64,000 nucleotides of DNA, taken from Bryopsis sp. KO-2023. Lineage: Eukaryota; Chlorophyta; Ulvophyceae; Bryopsidales; Bryopsidaceae. Of the stretch, positions 12,665 to 25,311 are shown in pieces. Under the pieces are notes generated by a model. That model saw nothing but the letters and a program-made list of their open reading frames with translations. It did not search any database and was not told the origin of the DNA. Position numbers and translations under genes: made by a program. Position 1 is the first letter of the stretch. Every line of letters starts with the position of its first letter. Where the stretch lies: the NCBI GenBank assembly GCA_030272585.1, contig BSYQ01000005.1, positions 6,665,501 through 6,729,500 on the forward strand, in the 5' to 3' direction.

Positions 12665-15534
12665 ATGGAGGAAGTCGAACTGCACTTCGATTTCGAAAGA
12701 ACTCTTCAAGCGGGAAGCCCTATCAGGCACAACCGCGGATCCCAACCCGAGGTCAGCACACTGTTTATTTCGAGCTCGTATGTTTATCTGAGGAAGTTCT
12801 GGGTTTGACAGCGGCGTTTATTGCGTTACTGTGCTTTTCCCTGTGCCCATTCCCTCGGTAAAGGGTTCGACGTTGTCTTTTGTTTCCTTTGTTTCTAGGA
12901 GGTGAGGATTGAACCACCCGATCTTCCCGCCACTGTGATTGGCCAGCAGCCTGGAAACTTCAAAAAGAACTACAGACAGGTGCGTCTCATTTTTTGTTTG
13001 GGGGAGGTCTCTTGAGACAAACACCGCCACATGCACTCGGTTTTCCTTTATTCTGTTTTCCCAATACATCCCTTGATTTCTCTAGATGTGTTCTTTCACT
13101 GGAAAAAAATCCTTGGTCTCTCTTTTGCAATTGAAAGTAGCAATTGGTTTTTCATTTCTCATGGATGCAGATTCAGATTGTTATGTTTCTGTTGTAGTGA
13201 ACGAATCAAGTTTCAGAATTGACACTTTCATTTTCCTTTCCATTTTTCGATCCGTTTTTCTCAACAATCAGTTATTTACCTCTTAATATCTTCAGCACTT
13301 GTGCGGAAAATCGGACCGCCAGGGAAAAGGACCCCACAGAAGTGAAATGCAAAATCTGAGGTCAGAATGTTTTCCTTTGTGTTTCTTGCAGACAGTGTGC
13401 ACGTATTGGTTGAAGGGACTGTGCATGAAAGGGGACTCCTGTGGGTTTTTGCATCAACTGGACCCAGCCCGGATGCCAGTCTGCCGAGCTCTCCTCAAAT
13501 ACGGTGTTTGTAAAGAAGCTGATTGTCTATTCAAACATTCGCTGGACGACATCAAAGAATGCAACATGTACAAGCTGGGCTTCTGTATATATGGGCCGCA
13601 GTGCAGGTACAAGCATACCAGGGTTTCAGGTACGATTTACGGGGCAATTTTTTTCAACCTTTTTTTTCTCTTCAATCGTTGCCTGTGTCTAGTTGTTCTT
13701 GTAACGAATTGTAAAGATGTGGTAAGATTATTTAAAGAATCTTGTTGTGTGGCTATGAATAACTGTGAGGGTGAATGTGGGGAAAAGGTATGTAACGAGC
13801 CAGGGCTGGAGAGCATCAGATGTTTGGTAGAAGAATTATTCAAATGTTTAGGATTGGTGGTCTGTGGGGGTTTGGTGGGCAAGGGGTCCATCCATTGTAA
13901 TCAAAATTTTCTTTCTAAATTTGCATCTCATCCATGTATTTGCCGAAGTGCTTTTCCCCTATGCTTATTGATTCAGACACGAAAATTTAGACGGTTAGTT
14001 TGCAGAGGAGAATCTGGAATCCTGGAAATGATGAATTGGTTGTAATGGCGTATTAGTTTATCGGAGAATGCTGGTTTTCTGGTTGTGGCTAGGCCTATGC
14101 GAGTATAACTTATTAATTGAAACTGCCCATTGGATGCAGTTCTGATTCTCGAATGAAAATAATTGTATATTGGACTCTTTGTCTGGTAGAGCTAGAATTT
14201 GTTTCCTCTTGTTTCCTCTTGTTTTTTTGTTTTTAATTAAAGAAAGTTTTCCATCAGCTTCTGGCAATGATATGAATGGAGTGCATGAATGAGAGGTTCA
14301 ATCATGGCAAATAATAATGAGACCCCCAATTCTCCTGAAAAAAAAAGAGAAAAAAGGAAAGAAAGAGCTGAGCGATGCCAAAACAATTATGTTTTATATT
14401 GAGCTTAATGGTGTTCCATATCAGTTGATTAGACTCGAACCTGGATGTCTGCATTGGAGAACCATGCAAACCCAGCAATACCAGGAATAATTACGTATTC
14501 TGAAGGAGAACGAATGACAGTTTTCTTGTACTAGGTTTTTGCATTGAATTTGTTGTGTTGTCAGTGGGATATTTTTTTGGTTGAAACACAGGTCCTCCCC
14601 CTGATCCTGAGTTAATTGAAGCCGCGAAGCCACGGGAGTACAGAAATATCAACATTGTCGTAAATGAAGTCAATCCAAACATAGCTACAGGAGACCTGAA
14701 GCCCAGCAAGCGGGGAAGGTATGCATCTATTTTCCAGCCAGCTTTTGAGCTGCTTCTCTAAAACTGTGCTTGCTAGCTCAATATGAAATAACTCCTCACA
14801 AATATTTTTTCAGAAATTATTTTACATCACAGCACTGGACTGTAGTGAAGGGCATCCTCAATTTGTGATTGATGCTCTTCAATGGGAATGTGCAATCAAA
14901 GTCACTTTTTCTGGGACCTGAGGTATCCGTTGGCATCAGCTATCTTTCCCAGGATTTAACGCCCTCTTGTGTTGGCTTCTCCGCAGCAACAGCATGGACC
15001 AGATCGAAGGAGGTGAATTCGGAAATCGGCAGAGATATTTGTCTCAACCTGATTCTGGAGGCTCCCTAGATGGATCAAGCAACAATTCAATCCCCCCATC
15101 CAATCACCATCCGAGCAGTTCACATGGCGTTCCTCCTCCCCCCAATCCTCCCCCAAATCCTCCGTCCAGACATCGACAGCAAATACCTCCCCCTCCTTAT
15201 GGCTACGGAAATCAGTACCCGTATCGAAATGAGATGCAGTATGGACCTCCTGGCTCTGGTGGGCCAATGCAGGTACATTCTTTTCCATCACTAAAATTGA
15301 GCTATGTTTTTGGTGGTTCTAATTTCAAAATGTTCTGCAGGGCTGAAGCCAACCATGGATATGAGTTCTCTGAATAGATATGTGCATTTTTCTTAAATAG
15401 TATTTCGATGGTTTTCAGTGGAACCTTGTTGAAGTGGCAATACACATATGTCCATATTTTGTGTCTTTTTTTAACAAAAGAAGTGACTGATGTTTTTTTT
15501 TGTTGATATTTGACAGTCATCCATGTATTCCTGA
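12665..15534 (+). CDS. CPSF30: CPSF30-like CCCH zinc-finger mRNA 3'-end processing factor
   Basis: CPSF30 is the CPSF subunit that helps bind the AAUAAA signal during pre-mRNA cleavage and polyadenylation in the nucleus. Exons: 12665-12751, 12899-12979, 13392-13629, 14592-14718, 14987-15272 and a short last exon, probably 15517-15534, ending in TGA. Phases join, giving about 278 aa. The third exon holds three C-x8-C-x5-C-x3-H-type fingers starting VCTYWLKGLC, VCRALLKYGVC and ECNMYKLGFC. The DIKECNMYKLGFC wording and the three-finger layout resemble plant CPSF30 rather than the five-finger animal form. No YTH domain follows; the tail is Gly/Pro/Asn-rich (VPPPPNPPPNPPSRH). The ATG at 12665 is the first after the divergent promoter. 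The last exon is the weakest part: the transcript could instead read on past 15,272 into another exon. Confidence 0.83.
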
Positions 15535-16219
15535 ATGGTAAGCCACTTCCGGGGATCGACACAAATGAATTGGAAATGAAGTGTTGGGCTTGGGTGTTCT
15601 AATTCCACTCTTTTGGGGGTTGAATCTTTGAAAGAATTCTTCGGACCATGAAGCTAGTAAATGCCAATTTGTGGAGGAGACAAAGAGGTGGCTCCTTGAA
15701 TTTGTGAAGATAAGGGATAGGTTTGAGGGTTTTGTTTCCAATCGAGTATTTCTCTTTGTCATCGTGTTTGGGGAGTCGATTGTATGGGATTGTATTTGTG
15801 TGTTTGACTTGGGGTTTTTCGTCTATTGTGCAATTATCAGATATTGCAAGTAGCCATGGGTTTCACAAGGAACATGTAAGAAAGTTGCAAGCTACAGAGC
15901 AGAGAACTCATCAGAACAAGATCATCCCAGCAGGAACAAAAAGCTGGCAATGGCTGGAACAAGTGAAAAGAAATTTAACGTTCGAGGGGTGCTTTTCTGT
16001 CGAGCAGTCTTGGGCTCGGGCTGGAGTCAGGCTTGGCTGTCAATGTGTACAAGAGAGGCCTGGAAAAGGAAAGAAACAGGATCAAAATACATCGCTTTGT
16101 ATCACTGTTTTCCACAATCACCCATCTGCATTATTTATAGAACGCAATCAATGTTGCATCAAGAACAGCTGGCAATGAAACCATGGAATGTTCTATCCTT
16201 GAGGTAGCAAGTGCAACCC

Positions 16220-16954
16220 TTACAGTTCCTGTGTGATCTGACCTCCATTGACCCCCACCTTCTCCGCCTACAGAACACAAATTCACATTGAAACACAGAG
16301 TTGATCTGCAGTATCAACGAGAACGGATATTGTTGATGGCTGATTTCTTTAGAGTGTTGTGCTCTTACCAAAAACCCTCTATTCAAAGGGACCTGGGGCA
16401 GCCTGGTTTCTGGAGAATGAAACACATATCGCTCGGATTCTACTTTGTGATTGTCACAGTCTAATCTAACCTCTTACAGACAAAAAGAATGCAAAAAGGG
16501 AAGCAAAAACTGGGTCACCTGGTAAAAACACTGAGAGGGTTTCCCTGTATCCATTGAATTCCAAGTACTCCCTGATTAATTCGTTAATCACTATGTTCTC
16601 TGGACACGTTCCCTGCTCCTCAAAAGTTCCTGAATTTGCCTGCAAGGAGAAGACCACGCAGTGTTTGAAAAGTTCAGCAAAGACATCTGCTGATCAAGGA
16701 GGTTCAGGAGGTCCATGCGACACGAGCACGATGGAATCGTGGATACCGCACCCCAATTCCCTGGAAAGCCGCAAATATGCGCGCTCGGAGGTGTGCCTTG
16801 ACTTTTTCCATCGTTCCATCCTCTTCCAGCCGTTTGCGAAGGACTGTGCACAGCCGGCATGACGTCTTAGGGAGTAGAAACGTCAAAACAAAGGTTCCAT
16901 GTACGAGTTTACGCGAGAAAACTGACCAGGCTCCAACCGTTCCAGTTGCGCCAT
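16220..16954 (-). CDS. CEP20: FOR20/CEP20 (FOPNL)-like LisH centriolar protein
   Basis: FOR20/CEP20 is a small LisH protein of centriolar satellites and basal bodies needed for cilium formation. Exons on the minus strand: 16913-16954, 16752-16865, 16519-16639, 16369-16409 and 16220-16267 (TAA), all phase-consistent, giving about 121 aa. An N-terminal helix (VLRKRLEEDGTMEKVKAHLRA) aligns with the first helix of FOR20, and NELIREYLEFNGYRETLSVF is the LisH core, nearly identical to the animal protein. PQVPLNRGFL matches the PVVPLDRQFL stretch after LisH. The product is shorter than the human protein (about 174 aa), mainly at the C-terminus. The first intron would be only 47 bp, so the first exon is the least certain. 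Presence of this gene suggests the organism builds flagella at some stage. Confidence 0.8.
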
Positions 16955-17188
16955 CAGATTGATGGAATATTGTCGAGTTCTGGTTCTGCTGGAGGGTGGT
17001 GAGTTCGATGGCAGGACGATGGGATGATGGAATTGGGAATTGGATTCAAGGTAGTCGACGTGTTCTATTGTTCAACTAATTATAGACGTGTCGAGAGCTA
17101 CAAAGCAACAGTGTGCGTGACAAAAAACGAAGCAGAGACGTCCGCGGCCGTCACTGCCGTCACAGGGGTGCAAAAAAAAATGTACTAA

Positions 17189-17442
17189 GAGCATCCCCAC
17201 CGCGGAACTCATCCTCATCTCAACTCGCGCACGTGCGAGCGAATCGAGACTATCGTTACGAATTTACGTGATTTCGAGCTGAGGAAATGAGGCCGGCCTA
17301 ATTTCGAGTTACCGAAATGAGGTCGGCCTCACTTTCTCAGCTCGAAAATCACGTAACTTCGCTGCGAGTTCGTAACGATAGTCGCGAGTCGCTCGCACGT
17401 GGGCGAGTTGAGATGAGGATGAGTTCCGCGGTGGGGATGCTC
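17189..17442. mobile_element. PIF/Harbinger-type MITE (254 bp)
   Basis: A 254-bp palindromic element begins GAGCATCCCCACCGCGG and ends with the inverted copy. It is flanked by TAA at 17186-17188 and 17443-17445. Long inverted arms, no ORF, a 3-bp TWA-type duplication and a GAGCAT terminus are typical of Tourist-like PIF/Harbinger MITEs. The superfamily call rests on TSD length and terminus, without a transposase match. Confidence 0.8.
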
Positions 17443-18015
17443 TAAGGACAATTTGCTGTTCCAGCTCTCTGGTATCCATACTCCAGTAAACCCCACTCAA
17501 ATCCCGGCTGTCTGGGGCAAAAGTGGAGCTACAGTCTTTGTAGATGAGCACTCCATCTTTATCACATGCAGCACCATGAAGAATGCAACCCCCCCCAACA
17601 AAAGAGCTGAAAAGAGCATAGGAATCTACCTTGATGATAACATGTTAATCGCACTGTCTGTGCACTCACACGGTCACAAGAGAACCAAGGTCTTACTAGG
17701 AAAACAATTCGAAAAATATCGTCCACACGGGATAAGGCAACGACCCCACCAAAACCACCCCACCAACTCAAAATCAATAGAAAACAAGACCAGCTCAATT
17801 TTTAAAGAACACCCCAACAACTCCTACCAAAAAAAGCAACCTCCACACGTCAAAATGGAAGGTGGAAGTTCATTTGTTGGGTTTTGTTCCTATCGTCCCT
17901 CATCATGCAACATTCATTCTCTCTTCACAAAATGGAAATGCACCGACCAACCGACCCATTAAAATAAGCAATTCCTTTCCTTCCAAGCGCAAAAGTCATG
18001 GAACACCCATCTGAC

Positions 18016-21000
18016 TCAGTTGTGCTCCTGAGACGGGGCAAACTGAGGTTGGGACCTATTCCATGCTCCACCCCCTCTGCCGCCTCTGAATCCACCACCT
18101 CGGCCACCCCGGCCACCCCCACCTCTAGGAGGGTAGGAGTTCCCGGGACCCCTTCCTCCATAACCACCATCACCATAGTTGCCACCTGATCGGCCCCGAC
18201 CTCTCCCACGTCTATGTGAAAAGCACACACAAAAGACTTGCATATCTAGCCTCAACCAGACAAACTTGGGAAACAACTATTGTTGCTTGAAGGCCAACAT
18301 GATGTAAACTCAGCTGGACCAATCAGATCAACACAGGAGAGTTGATCATGAGTCAAAACTGTCAGTGTTCGCTTCAGACACTTGTATAAAGAGTCCATAC
18401 TACTTACCCTCCTTCCCAAGATCCACCCCTGTAGCCACCTCCACCTCCACCATAGTTGTTGTATCCACCACCCCAACCATGAGATGGTCCTCGTCCATAA
18501 GGAGGCCCTTGGCCACCCATAGGACCTCCACCACCATGCCTTTGGAAACCACCTTGACCACCATCGTACCCTCTTGGCCTTCTGGGGCCTCCAGGACCTC
18601 TTGGTCTAGCCTCCAAGCCAACTTGCTCAGAAGGCTGAGCAGGTGCATGCTTTGGGGCCTCTTGGGGAGGTCCTCTTGGTGGTGGCTTCATGTCCATTGA
18701 CTGGTTGTGTCGACTTTGGGGGGGATGCTGGAGAAGTGAATCCTGAGGGGGTGCTGAGACCATCTCTGGCTCCACAACTACACATTGCATGAAAACTGTG
18801 TAAAACCGACATAGATTGAAGAAGTCCTTACAATTCCTGGAATCACAGTCCTTAATACAAGCAAAAAAAAAGAAAAAAAAGAACGCATTCAGCTGGTGAC
18901 AGCACCACACCTGTCTGGCGCTCAACCTCAGGCACTCGGGGAGGTGGCATTCCACCAACGTTGGCCTCAGCGGGTGGATCTTGAGGAGTAGGTGCTCCAA
19001 ACCCACCACCCTGTTGCCGCCCATATCCACCAGGGGCTGCTGCATTGGTCACCCCGAAAGCCATGGAATTGGGTCCGGGCATCTGGTTGGAAAAGGGTGG
19101 TGGTGGGGATACATGAGGTGGGGCGCTCAACGGCATCTCCAAGCTTGAGAATGGCAAGAAAGACCGAGGTGCAACACCAGTGGCCTCTTGTTGCTGCGGA
19201 GGCTGACTGGGGGCGATAACTGGGTTATAGGGTTCTGGGGCAGCACCAGTTGGCATGTGGGAATCTGGAACATGTCCAACAGCCTGCACACAAGGAGCAT
19301 TCTTAACTACAGATTTCCTCACTGACGGATAAAACACCTCCATTTATTCTACAACATCCACGAAGGAGAAGTGCATGTCACTAAGTCTTACAATTGGATC
19401 CCCTCCCCTTGGCCTTACCACTGTTTCCCGCATAACAGGGGGTGCCTGGACTGCAGGGTCAATTTCTGGAACAGGGTCAGGAGTAGGCTCCTCGACCGGG
19501 GGTGCCACCACCACAGGTTCAGGCGGAGCCTGAGTAGGAGTAATGATTTCCTGTTTGAAGAAATCTGATGCCTTCAATGTGGTAATTATGTTCGTCATCT
19601 CTGCAACTGGAAACAGCAAGAAATACATTGCATGATGCTGTCCATAAAATCAAAACACATTCAATTCTGGGAAAGCTTTTGAATCTTCTTGGACAAAATC
19701 ACAGGGGTGTGTCAACAGGAGGAGGAGCAGAATTCAGTGTGTCGAAAGAAAATCCACAAAATTCTCAGCAACCAACCTGATGTTTCATTGTCCACCAAGG
19801 CATCCGGAGTTCGGACAAAAGCTAATGCCATGTTTTTGCAGCGACTCAGGGCTTCCTAAATCATAAAACGATGAAAATTGAGTTCTGAAATGGAGAAAAA
19901 TAAACCCACAACGGTGCAAGACTTTCCACATCCACCGAACTCGCTGGCAAAGAACCGGGCAAGCAGATTATTCTGTTGTCTTCCGAAAAGTATGCTGGTA
20001 CCTCATGTGTGAAGCCATCCTCCACAGATCTTGTGAAGAGCGATTTTCCAAATGCAGCCAACTTCTCCAAGTCTTGCCTTTCGATTGGCTTGCCCTGTTG
20101 GCGTGATCAAGACATCAGCAATGACCGCAGGCCTTGTGGGTAACTTTTAGTGGGACAGCTGAATAATGGAAATAGAGAAAAAAGAAAAGAGGTGGTGTGA
20201 AACTGACCTCGCTTGACTCTTCCCCACTCAAAAAAGCCTCATAGTCTGCTTCAGTACCACCAACACCGAACACCTGCAACAAACAAATAAGAACAGTTTA
20301 AACCCAGCAAGACATCTACAAATATAACTTCTTTCTAGTGTGAAGTTCAGAAGCACCAATCTGGTTGGATTTTCTAAAACCGGTTGTGAACAACGTTTCG
20401 AATTTGTTGACCGAACAGCGGTTAGCAACCTTTACCTGAGACACATACAACAAGTCCAGAATCTGGCCAGCATCGTCATTGTCGGCTTTCGGTTCGGAAG
20501 AAGAGTCGATGGTGGATGCTTCCTCCTCTTCCTCCTCTTCTTCATCGTCTACCTCGCTTGGTTCGTTCTCCGCTTTCGCATCAGCAAGTGCTTTCTCCAC
20601 CGCTCCATCGATCTCCTTCTTCAAGGCCTTTTCCACCAAGGGCTCAACACGAGACAGTTCCTCCAGAATCGCAGTAACTTGAATCTTGGAAGCCAGAGTT
20701 TTCACCTGACACAACAGCGCAGCCTTAACACAGGAGAAAAAAAAACACCACGACCCTCCCTCAAGGATGACGTCCGAGAAGGCCAGCCCAACTCTGTAAA
20801 ACTCGTTTGGGCGAAGTATGTAAATTGTACAGTCCACCTCCATCAACCACAAGCGAGACTCCATGAAATACTTGACGTTACGCCCTGCCCCTCTACCTGG
20901 TCGTCGTTGATTTCCTTGCCAGAAGCTTGGGCCTCTTCGATAACGGAGATTTTCTGAATCTTTTTCCTGGCAGCCCTGATCCTTCGGTTCAGCACTTGCA

Positions 21001-21100
21001 TCACCGTGTCCGCAGCAGGCTCGTCCTGTGCATCTTTTCCAGGGGCAATTGGGCCCGAGGTTGGCTTTTGCTTGGTTGCGGCGGCCTTCTTCTTGACCAT
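18016..21100 (-). CDS. Caprin-like RNA-granule protein with RGG tail
   Basis: Caprins are cytoplasmic RNA-binding proteins of stress granules and translational control. Exons on the minus strand: 20897-21100, 20436-20705, 20208-20273, 20002-20094, 19777-19855, 19419-19606, 18911-19283, 18408-18777 and 18016-18211, all phases joining, about 612 aa. The N-terminus is Lys/Ala-rich, then a helix VMQVLNRRIRAARKKIQKI resembles the Caprin HR1 coiled coil (KILGV-type start, closing at a conserved N-x-DQ). Exons 2 to 4 follow the Caprin dimerisation region (LDLLYV..., then RQDLEKLAAFGKSLF). An acidic run of Glu sits in exon 2. The second half is Pro/Gln/Gly-rich and ends in dense RGG/GGRGG repeats from 18016 to 18777. 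It is divergent from the neighbouring CS-domain gene across about 600 bp. The Caprin assignment is by motif order, not by search. Confidence 0.72.
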
Positions 21101-21698
21101 CGTGCTCTCTCTTCCGGAGCGGTGTTCCTCCAACCAGAGGTACGAAAAGTACGCGAATTCTCTTGCCGATAGAACGTCCAAGCAGACCGTGTGCGAGCGT
21201 GCTGTTGTGTTTCGTGCACCTTCCCGAACCGAAACTGCGCCAAGAAGCGGAAGGAGGCGATAAGTACGTCTATGACGTCCATGACTCATCCACGTCAGCA
21301 CATAGAACTCGCTCCTTTGCTTTCCCTTGATTTTCCCTCTGCGGCAACGAGACGAACCACACCAGAAATCGCTGCTGGATTTAACGAACGAGCCAGGGGT
21401 GACGAGAGAGTTCCAACGAACGAAACTCTTGAGGTATGCAGGGTTGCAGAACTGCCGCGGCGACGCGAAGTGGATTCTGGGGAAGAGGGTTCCCTGGTCG
21501 GACATCTCAGCGTGTGTGCCGCCGTCGGGACTCGAAGGCTGTCCAGTCCCTTCTGAAACCTGTAAGGGTCCCTAACATTCTTTTCGGAACGGACCAACAC
21601 TTCCTATAGGGTGGCACCTCTCCCTGAGTGTTCATATGCAGCGTTATCTGTTGCTTTAGGAATTCCTGAAAACTTCACTGCTGAATTTTTGGATCTGA
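21101..21698. promoter_or_regulatory. Divergent intergenic region, Caprin-like / CS-domain genes
   Basis: About 600 bp between two genes transcribed outward. It is GC-richer than its surroundings and has a GT donor-like site at 21562 (CCTGTAAGG), so it probably contains a 5' exon of the CS-domain gene as well as both promoters. No TATA element is obvious. Confidence 0.4.
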
Positions 21699-24182
21699 AA
21701 GAGAGAATGAGTGGCTGATACCAGGTTACTGTTTAGCTCAGTCAGATTCGTCGAAGGCATCATGGTGGCAAAATCCAGAAGAGGTTTACATCAGGCTGCG
21801 CGTTGACGATTCCATCAGGGGAAAGGACATCGATTTCGAACTGCACCCTACAAGACTGAGGTTGTCTGCCAGGGAAGAAACTTTGCTGGAGGGCTACTAT
21901 GATGATGCTGGAGAAGTCGACATCGATGGTAGGTGCATGTACTCAAAGAATTGAATTGGATGCAAGGGAGATCCACATAAGAACAACAAAAGAAAATAAA
22001 GTTTTCTTCCAGGAGTGGTGTGCTCAACCTGGTATTTCAAATAGAGAAAAGAATATGCAGGGAGATAGACAAACTCAAAATAGCATTGTGAATCTGTCAA
22101 CATCAAAGATTGGTTTCCTTGGTGACGAGTTTCAGTCTCTCTGTTTTGGTGGTTCTGAACATATTTTTGTTTCGGCTGGCTTGTTAGGGAGTTTTTGGGA
22201 GATCGAGGAGGAGGATGGGGAAAAATCTGTCTTGATAACATTGTTAAAGCAAACCATGGGGCATATGAGCTTTGAGGACTTGTTTGAGATGGATCGTGTC
22301 AACACAACGTTCACAAATTGGGTAGGATCACAGTTTTTTCAATGGTTTCATGAGCAGGTGCCCCGCCCTAATGGGCAAAAAAAGATAAGAAGATTGCTGA
22401 ACCAGAAGTAATTAATTAGATCGAGAGTAAATCACATAGTTATTTCCCCACAACTAAAAATGGAGTAATGAAATTGGTTGAACTTTTTGAGCTCAAATTA
22501 TTGTCCAAAAATTATATATATTTTTTTTATGACATCAAGACTAAAGCCCTGGTATGCAAATGAGTAATGTGGACCCAGCAACAAGTGGTTTTCAATTGTT
22601 CTTTAAATTGTCAGTTTTCCAGAGAAAACGTACAGCATTTACAGAGAAGATTTGGTACCCTTTTCACTACAATTTTAGTTCTTTGATCATTCCAGGGTTT
22701 GTTTCGTAGGTATACATGGATTATGTACTCAAGGGCAAAGATGACGAAGGATTGGAAACATCCAGGATGTTGGGTAGAGTGTTTTACGGATTATATGGGT
22801 CAGCAATGCCTGCAAGTACGAAAAGGTTTTGCCAGCTTTGCACCGGGGAGATGGGGGAGCATTCCTCTGGTATGTAGGCACAAAGATAAGAATCAGCATA
22901 AAAAATATTAATTGGGTATTGTGTTGGACCAACAACAGCTAACAGGAACGAGTGATTACAGGGGTATGGAATGGAGATAAATTATTTATTTTTCTATTGG
23001 ATATTTATTATTGATCCTGCGTATATCAAAATCTCCAAGCCCTGTTTTTGTGGAATGATTTCAACTTGAATTGATGTTGTACACTCTGAATCAAAGAAGA
23101 CCACTGAGCAGTAAAATAGTCACACTCAGTTGATGCTTTGTTCTGTGGACAGTGATAGTGGACATGAGTGTGATTTCAGCAGTTGGTAGAAAGATGACTT
23201 CTTGCTTCAGAAGAAAAAGTTTCTTCAGCAATGAGTTTCTTAAAATTAATTTCTGAATCCAGAAAATGTTATGTGATTTTCAGGTGAATTGTACTGGTAC
23301 AGGGGCACTCGTCTTCACACAATCATTCCTGGTGATAGAATTGAAGGAGGCGATATTCTGTCTGGTGATGGCTCTGGTAGACTCTTTGAGGATATACCGA
23401 AAGGCTTCAAGGTTTGTAAATAACCAATTGCTGCCGTTTTGACAAAAGAAAAAATTCTGCTCTTGTTGATTGCTGAGAATTTAATGATTTTTGTCTTTTT
23501 TTATGTCACTTGCGTTTGAAGCTCAAGGTGTTGGTGTTGGTTGTGGAACTGAAGGGGTCTTTGTTGTAGAAACTGGAGGATGATGTGAACAAGATTAAAT
23601 TCACAAAGAAAGGGATGCTAGGAATGAAGGATTCACTGTTTTGTGTCGGCTGGGAGCCCAACCCAGATTCGAAGGTAAAGAAATGTGACCTTGAAAGAAA
23701 GAAAAAATCTCAGTGCGTTAATATGGAACCCCGCCAAGGTGAACTAATTGTTTTTTGATAAGAGGGCAGAATGATTGTGATATGTTCAGTGAGTATCATG
23801 ATATTGAATCTTATTCTCTAGTTGGACGAGATATATATATATTCTTTGCTGATTTTTTTTCCTCTTCCAGGTTGCCGTGATAGGCCGAGTGTTTGACGAC
23901 CCCAGCATGTCAATCTTGGGTCAAATCTGCGAAATTGCTGGGTCCCAGACTGGGGATCCGAGCAGGGAAATCATGATATCTGATTGTGGTGTGATTGAAG
24001 AGGAGAATCTTGAGACCATGGTTGCCGAGGAAAGGCAGCGGCGAATTTTGGCCCCTGTAGACGAGGACACTCGGGATATTGACATGCAGGATGATATTGT
24101 TGGCAAAATGGATGAGTTCTCAGGGAGTTTTGGTTCGTCGCCACAAACAGGTGGCTTCAAACCCATCGATTTTGGAGAATAG
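21699..24182 (+). CDS. CS-domain (p23/NudC-like) protein, 5' end unresolved
   Basis: CS domains are Hsp90 co-chaperone-like beta sandwiches found in p23, SGT1 and NudC proteins. Supported exons: about 21702-21928, 23284-23411, 23570-23674 and 23871-24182 (TAG), phases joining, at least 250 aa. The first visible exon reads ENEWLIPGYCLAQ and then SWWQNPEEVYIRLRVDD, where W-x-Q-x-x-x-x-V is the usual CS opening. GELYWYRGTRLH in the next exon fits the middle CS strands. The C-terminal exon (about 103 aa, acidic, ends FGE) matches no family I know. The upstream coding exon and start codon lie somewhere in 21,100-21,700 and I could not fix them. The intron at 21929-23283 is long (1,355 bp) and holds spurious ORFs. 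Confidence 0.6.
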
Positions 24183-25213
24183 ATTATAAGGTTACCCCAT
24201 TGTTGATAAGGAGAATTGCACGTTTGATTTCACATGAGGTGCCCAAGGTTGCCTCTTTGAAGGGAAATATAGTCCTTAGCTTAGATAACTTCTGTTTGAT
24301 TTTCTGATCAAACAGTTTTATTGATCATCTTCTTTTTTTACCCGAACCTGAAAACGATGAAGCACAGAGCACCCCTGAAACTGGTAATCCACAGAAATCT
24401 GTGCTCTTGGCTTTGTCTTTTGAGCAAATCTGTGTTTCTTGTCTTTTTTTGTGACCAGTCTGTTATGATTTGCAACACTGGAGGTGGTGGATGAATAGGA
24501 ATATATATAAGAAAATCTCTTTAGATCAACACTCGGGGTATGATTTTTTCATTGATATATATATATTTCTAATATTGTTTTTTCCAGATCCAGAAGGCCT
24601 TGGATAACCTGTAAATCTCTTACTTTGTATGGTTCATAACTGTTTTTGAATCAAGAGGCTTTTTGAAAATACAATTAAAATACACATTCGTTTTTTTACA
24701 TTTTCTATGATATGAAACAATTATATGCCGAATTGATCAACGTTGGTGTCAAGATAATTTTTCACTGTTGTGTTGTACTGCTCTGTCCACATATGTTATA
24801 GTTTGGGCCTGGAGGAACGATTTGTATCCTGAAATTGAGCATGATAAGCTTGGATAATTAAGAGGACGAGCAAAAACAGATATTGGTCCGTTATTTTGCA
24901 AGAATATTTTCTTTTTGGGCGACGCTTGCACTTCGTCGATGAGTCCCCAAGAGGAATCGTCCCCAGAATCGTCGCCAGCCACTCGAATCGCTAAAAAAAG
25001 ACTCGTCGTGTGTGACACAGGCTCAGAGTGCGACTCATGAAATCGGAATATTATGACATAGAATCTAATTCTGGTTGAGTTTGAAAGTGCCAGGTTAACC
25101 AACTCTTGGAGCCCGAACCCCTCAACCTCTCTACCCACACCAAACCCAACCCAGGTAGGCTTTTGAACAGAGCAAACTATGAAGGGATATAGAATGCAGC
25201 CTGCGCCACGAGT
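24183..25213. other. Intergenic, downstream of the CS-domain gene
   Basis: AT-rich spacer with short TA microsatellites near 24,500-24,570. I see no convincing exon on either strand. Confidence 0.4.
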
Positions 25214-25311
25214 CGCGCGGGAAACGGTGGAGAAACAAGGCAGGTCCGAAAATCCCTATAATTTCCACATGAATTTTCGGACCTAGCTCGTTTCTCGAAC
25301 ATTTTCCGCGC
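25214..25311. repeat. Foldback repeat, copy 1 (CGCGCGG...CCGCGCG)
   Basis: Inverted arms begin near CGCGCGGGAAACGGTGGAG and close at TTTTCCGCGCG. The inner arms pair through GGTCCGAAAAT / ATTTTCGGACC. Same terminus as the repeat at 25,686. Confidence 0.65.

Noticed and set aside
13297-13361. Possible extra CPSF30 exon after a CTTCAG acceptor
   Set aside because: Its end phase is incompatible with the zinc-finger exon, and skipping it gives a clean join.
22711-22876. Open frame VYMDYVLKGKDDEGL... as an internal exon of the CS-domain gene
   Set aside because: Splicing it after 21,928 gives an in-frame stop, while the direct join 21,928 to 23,284 keeps phase and CS-domain order.
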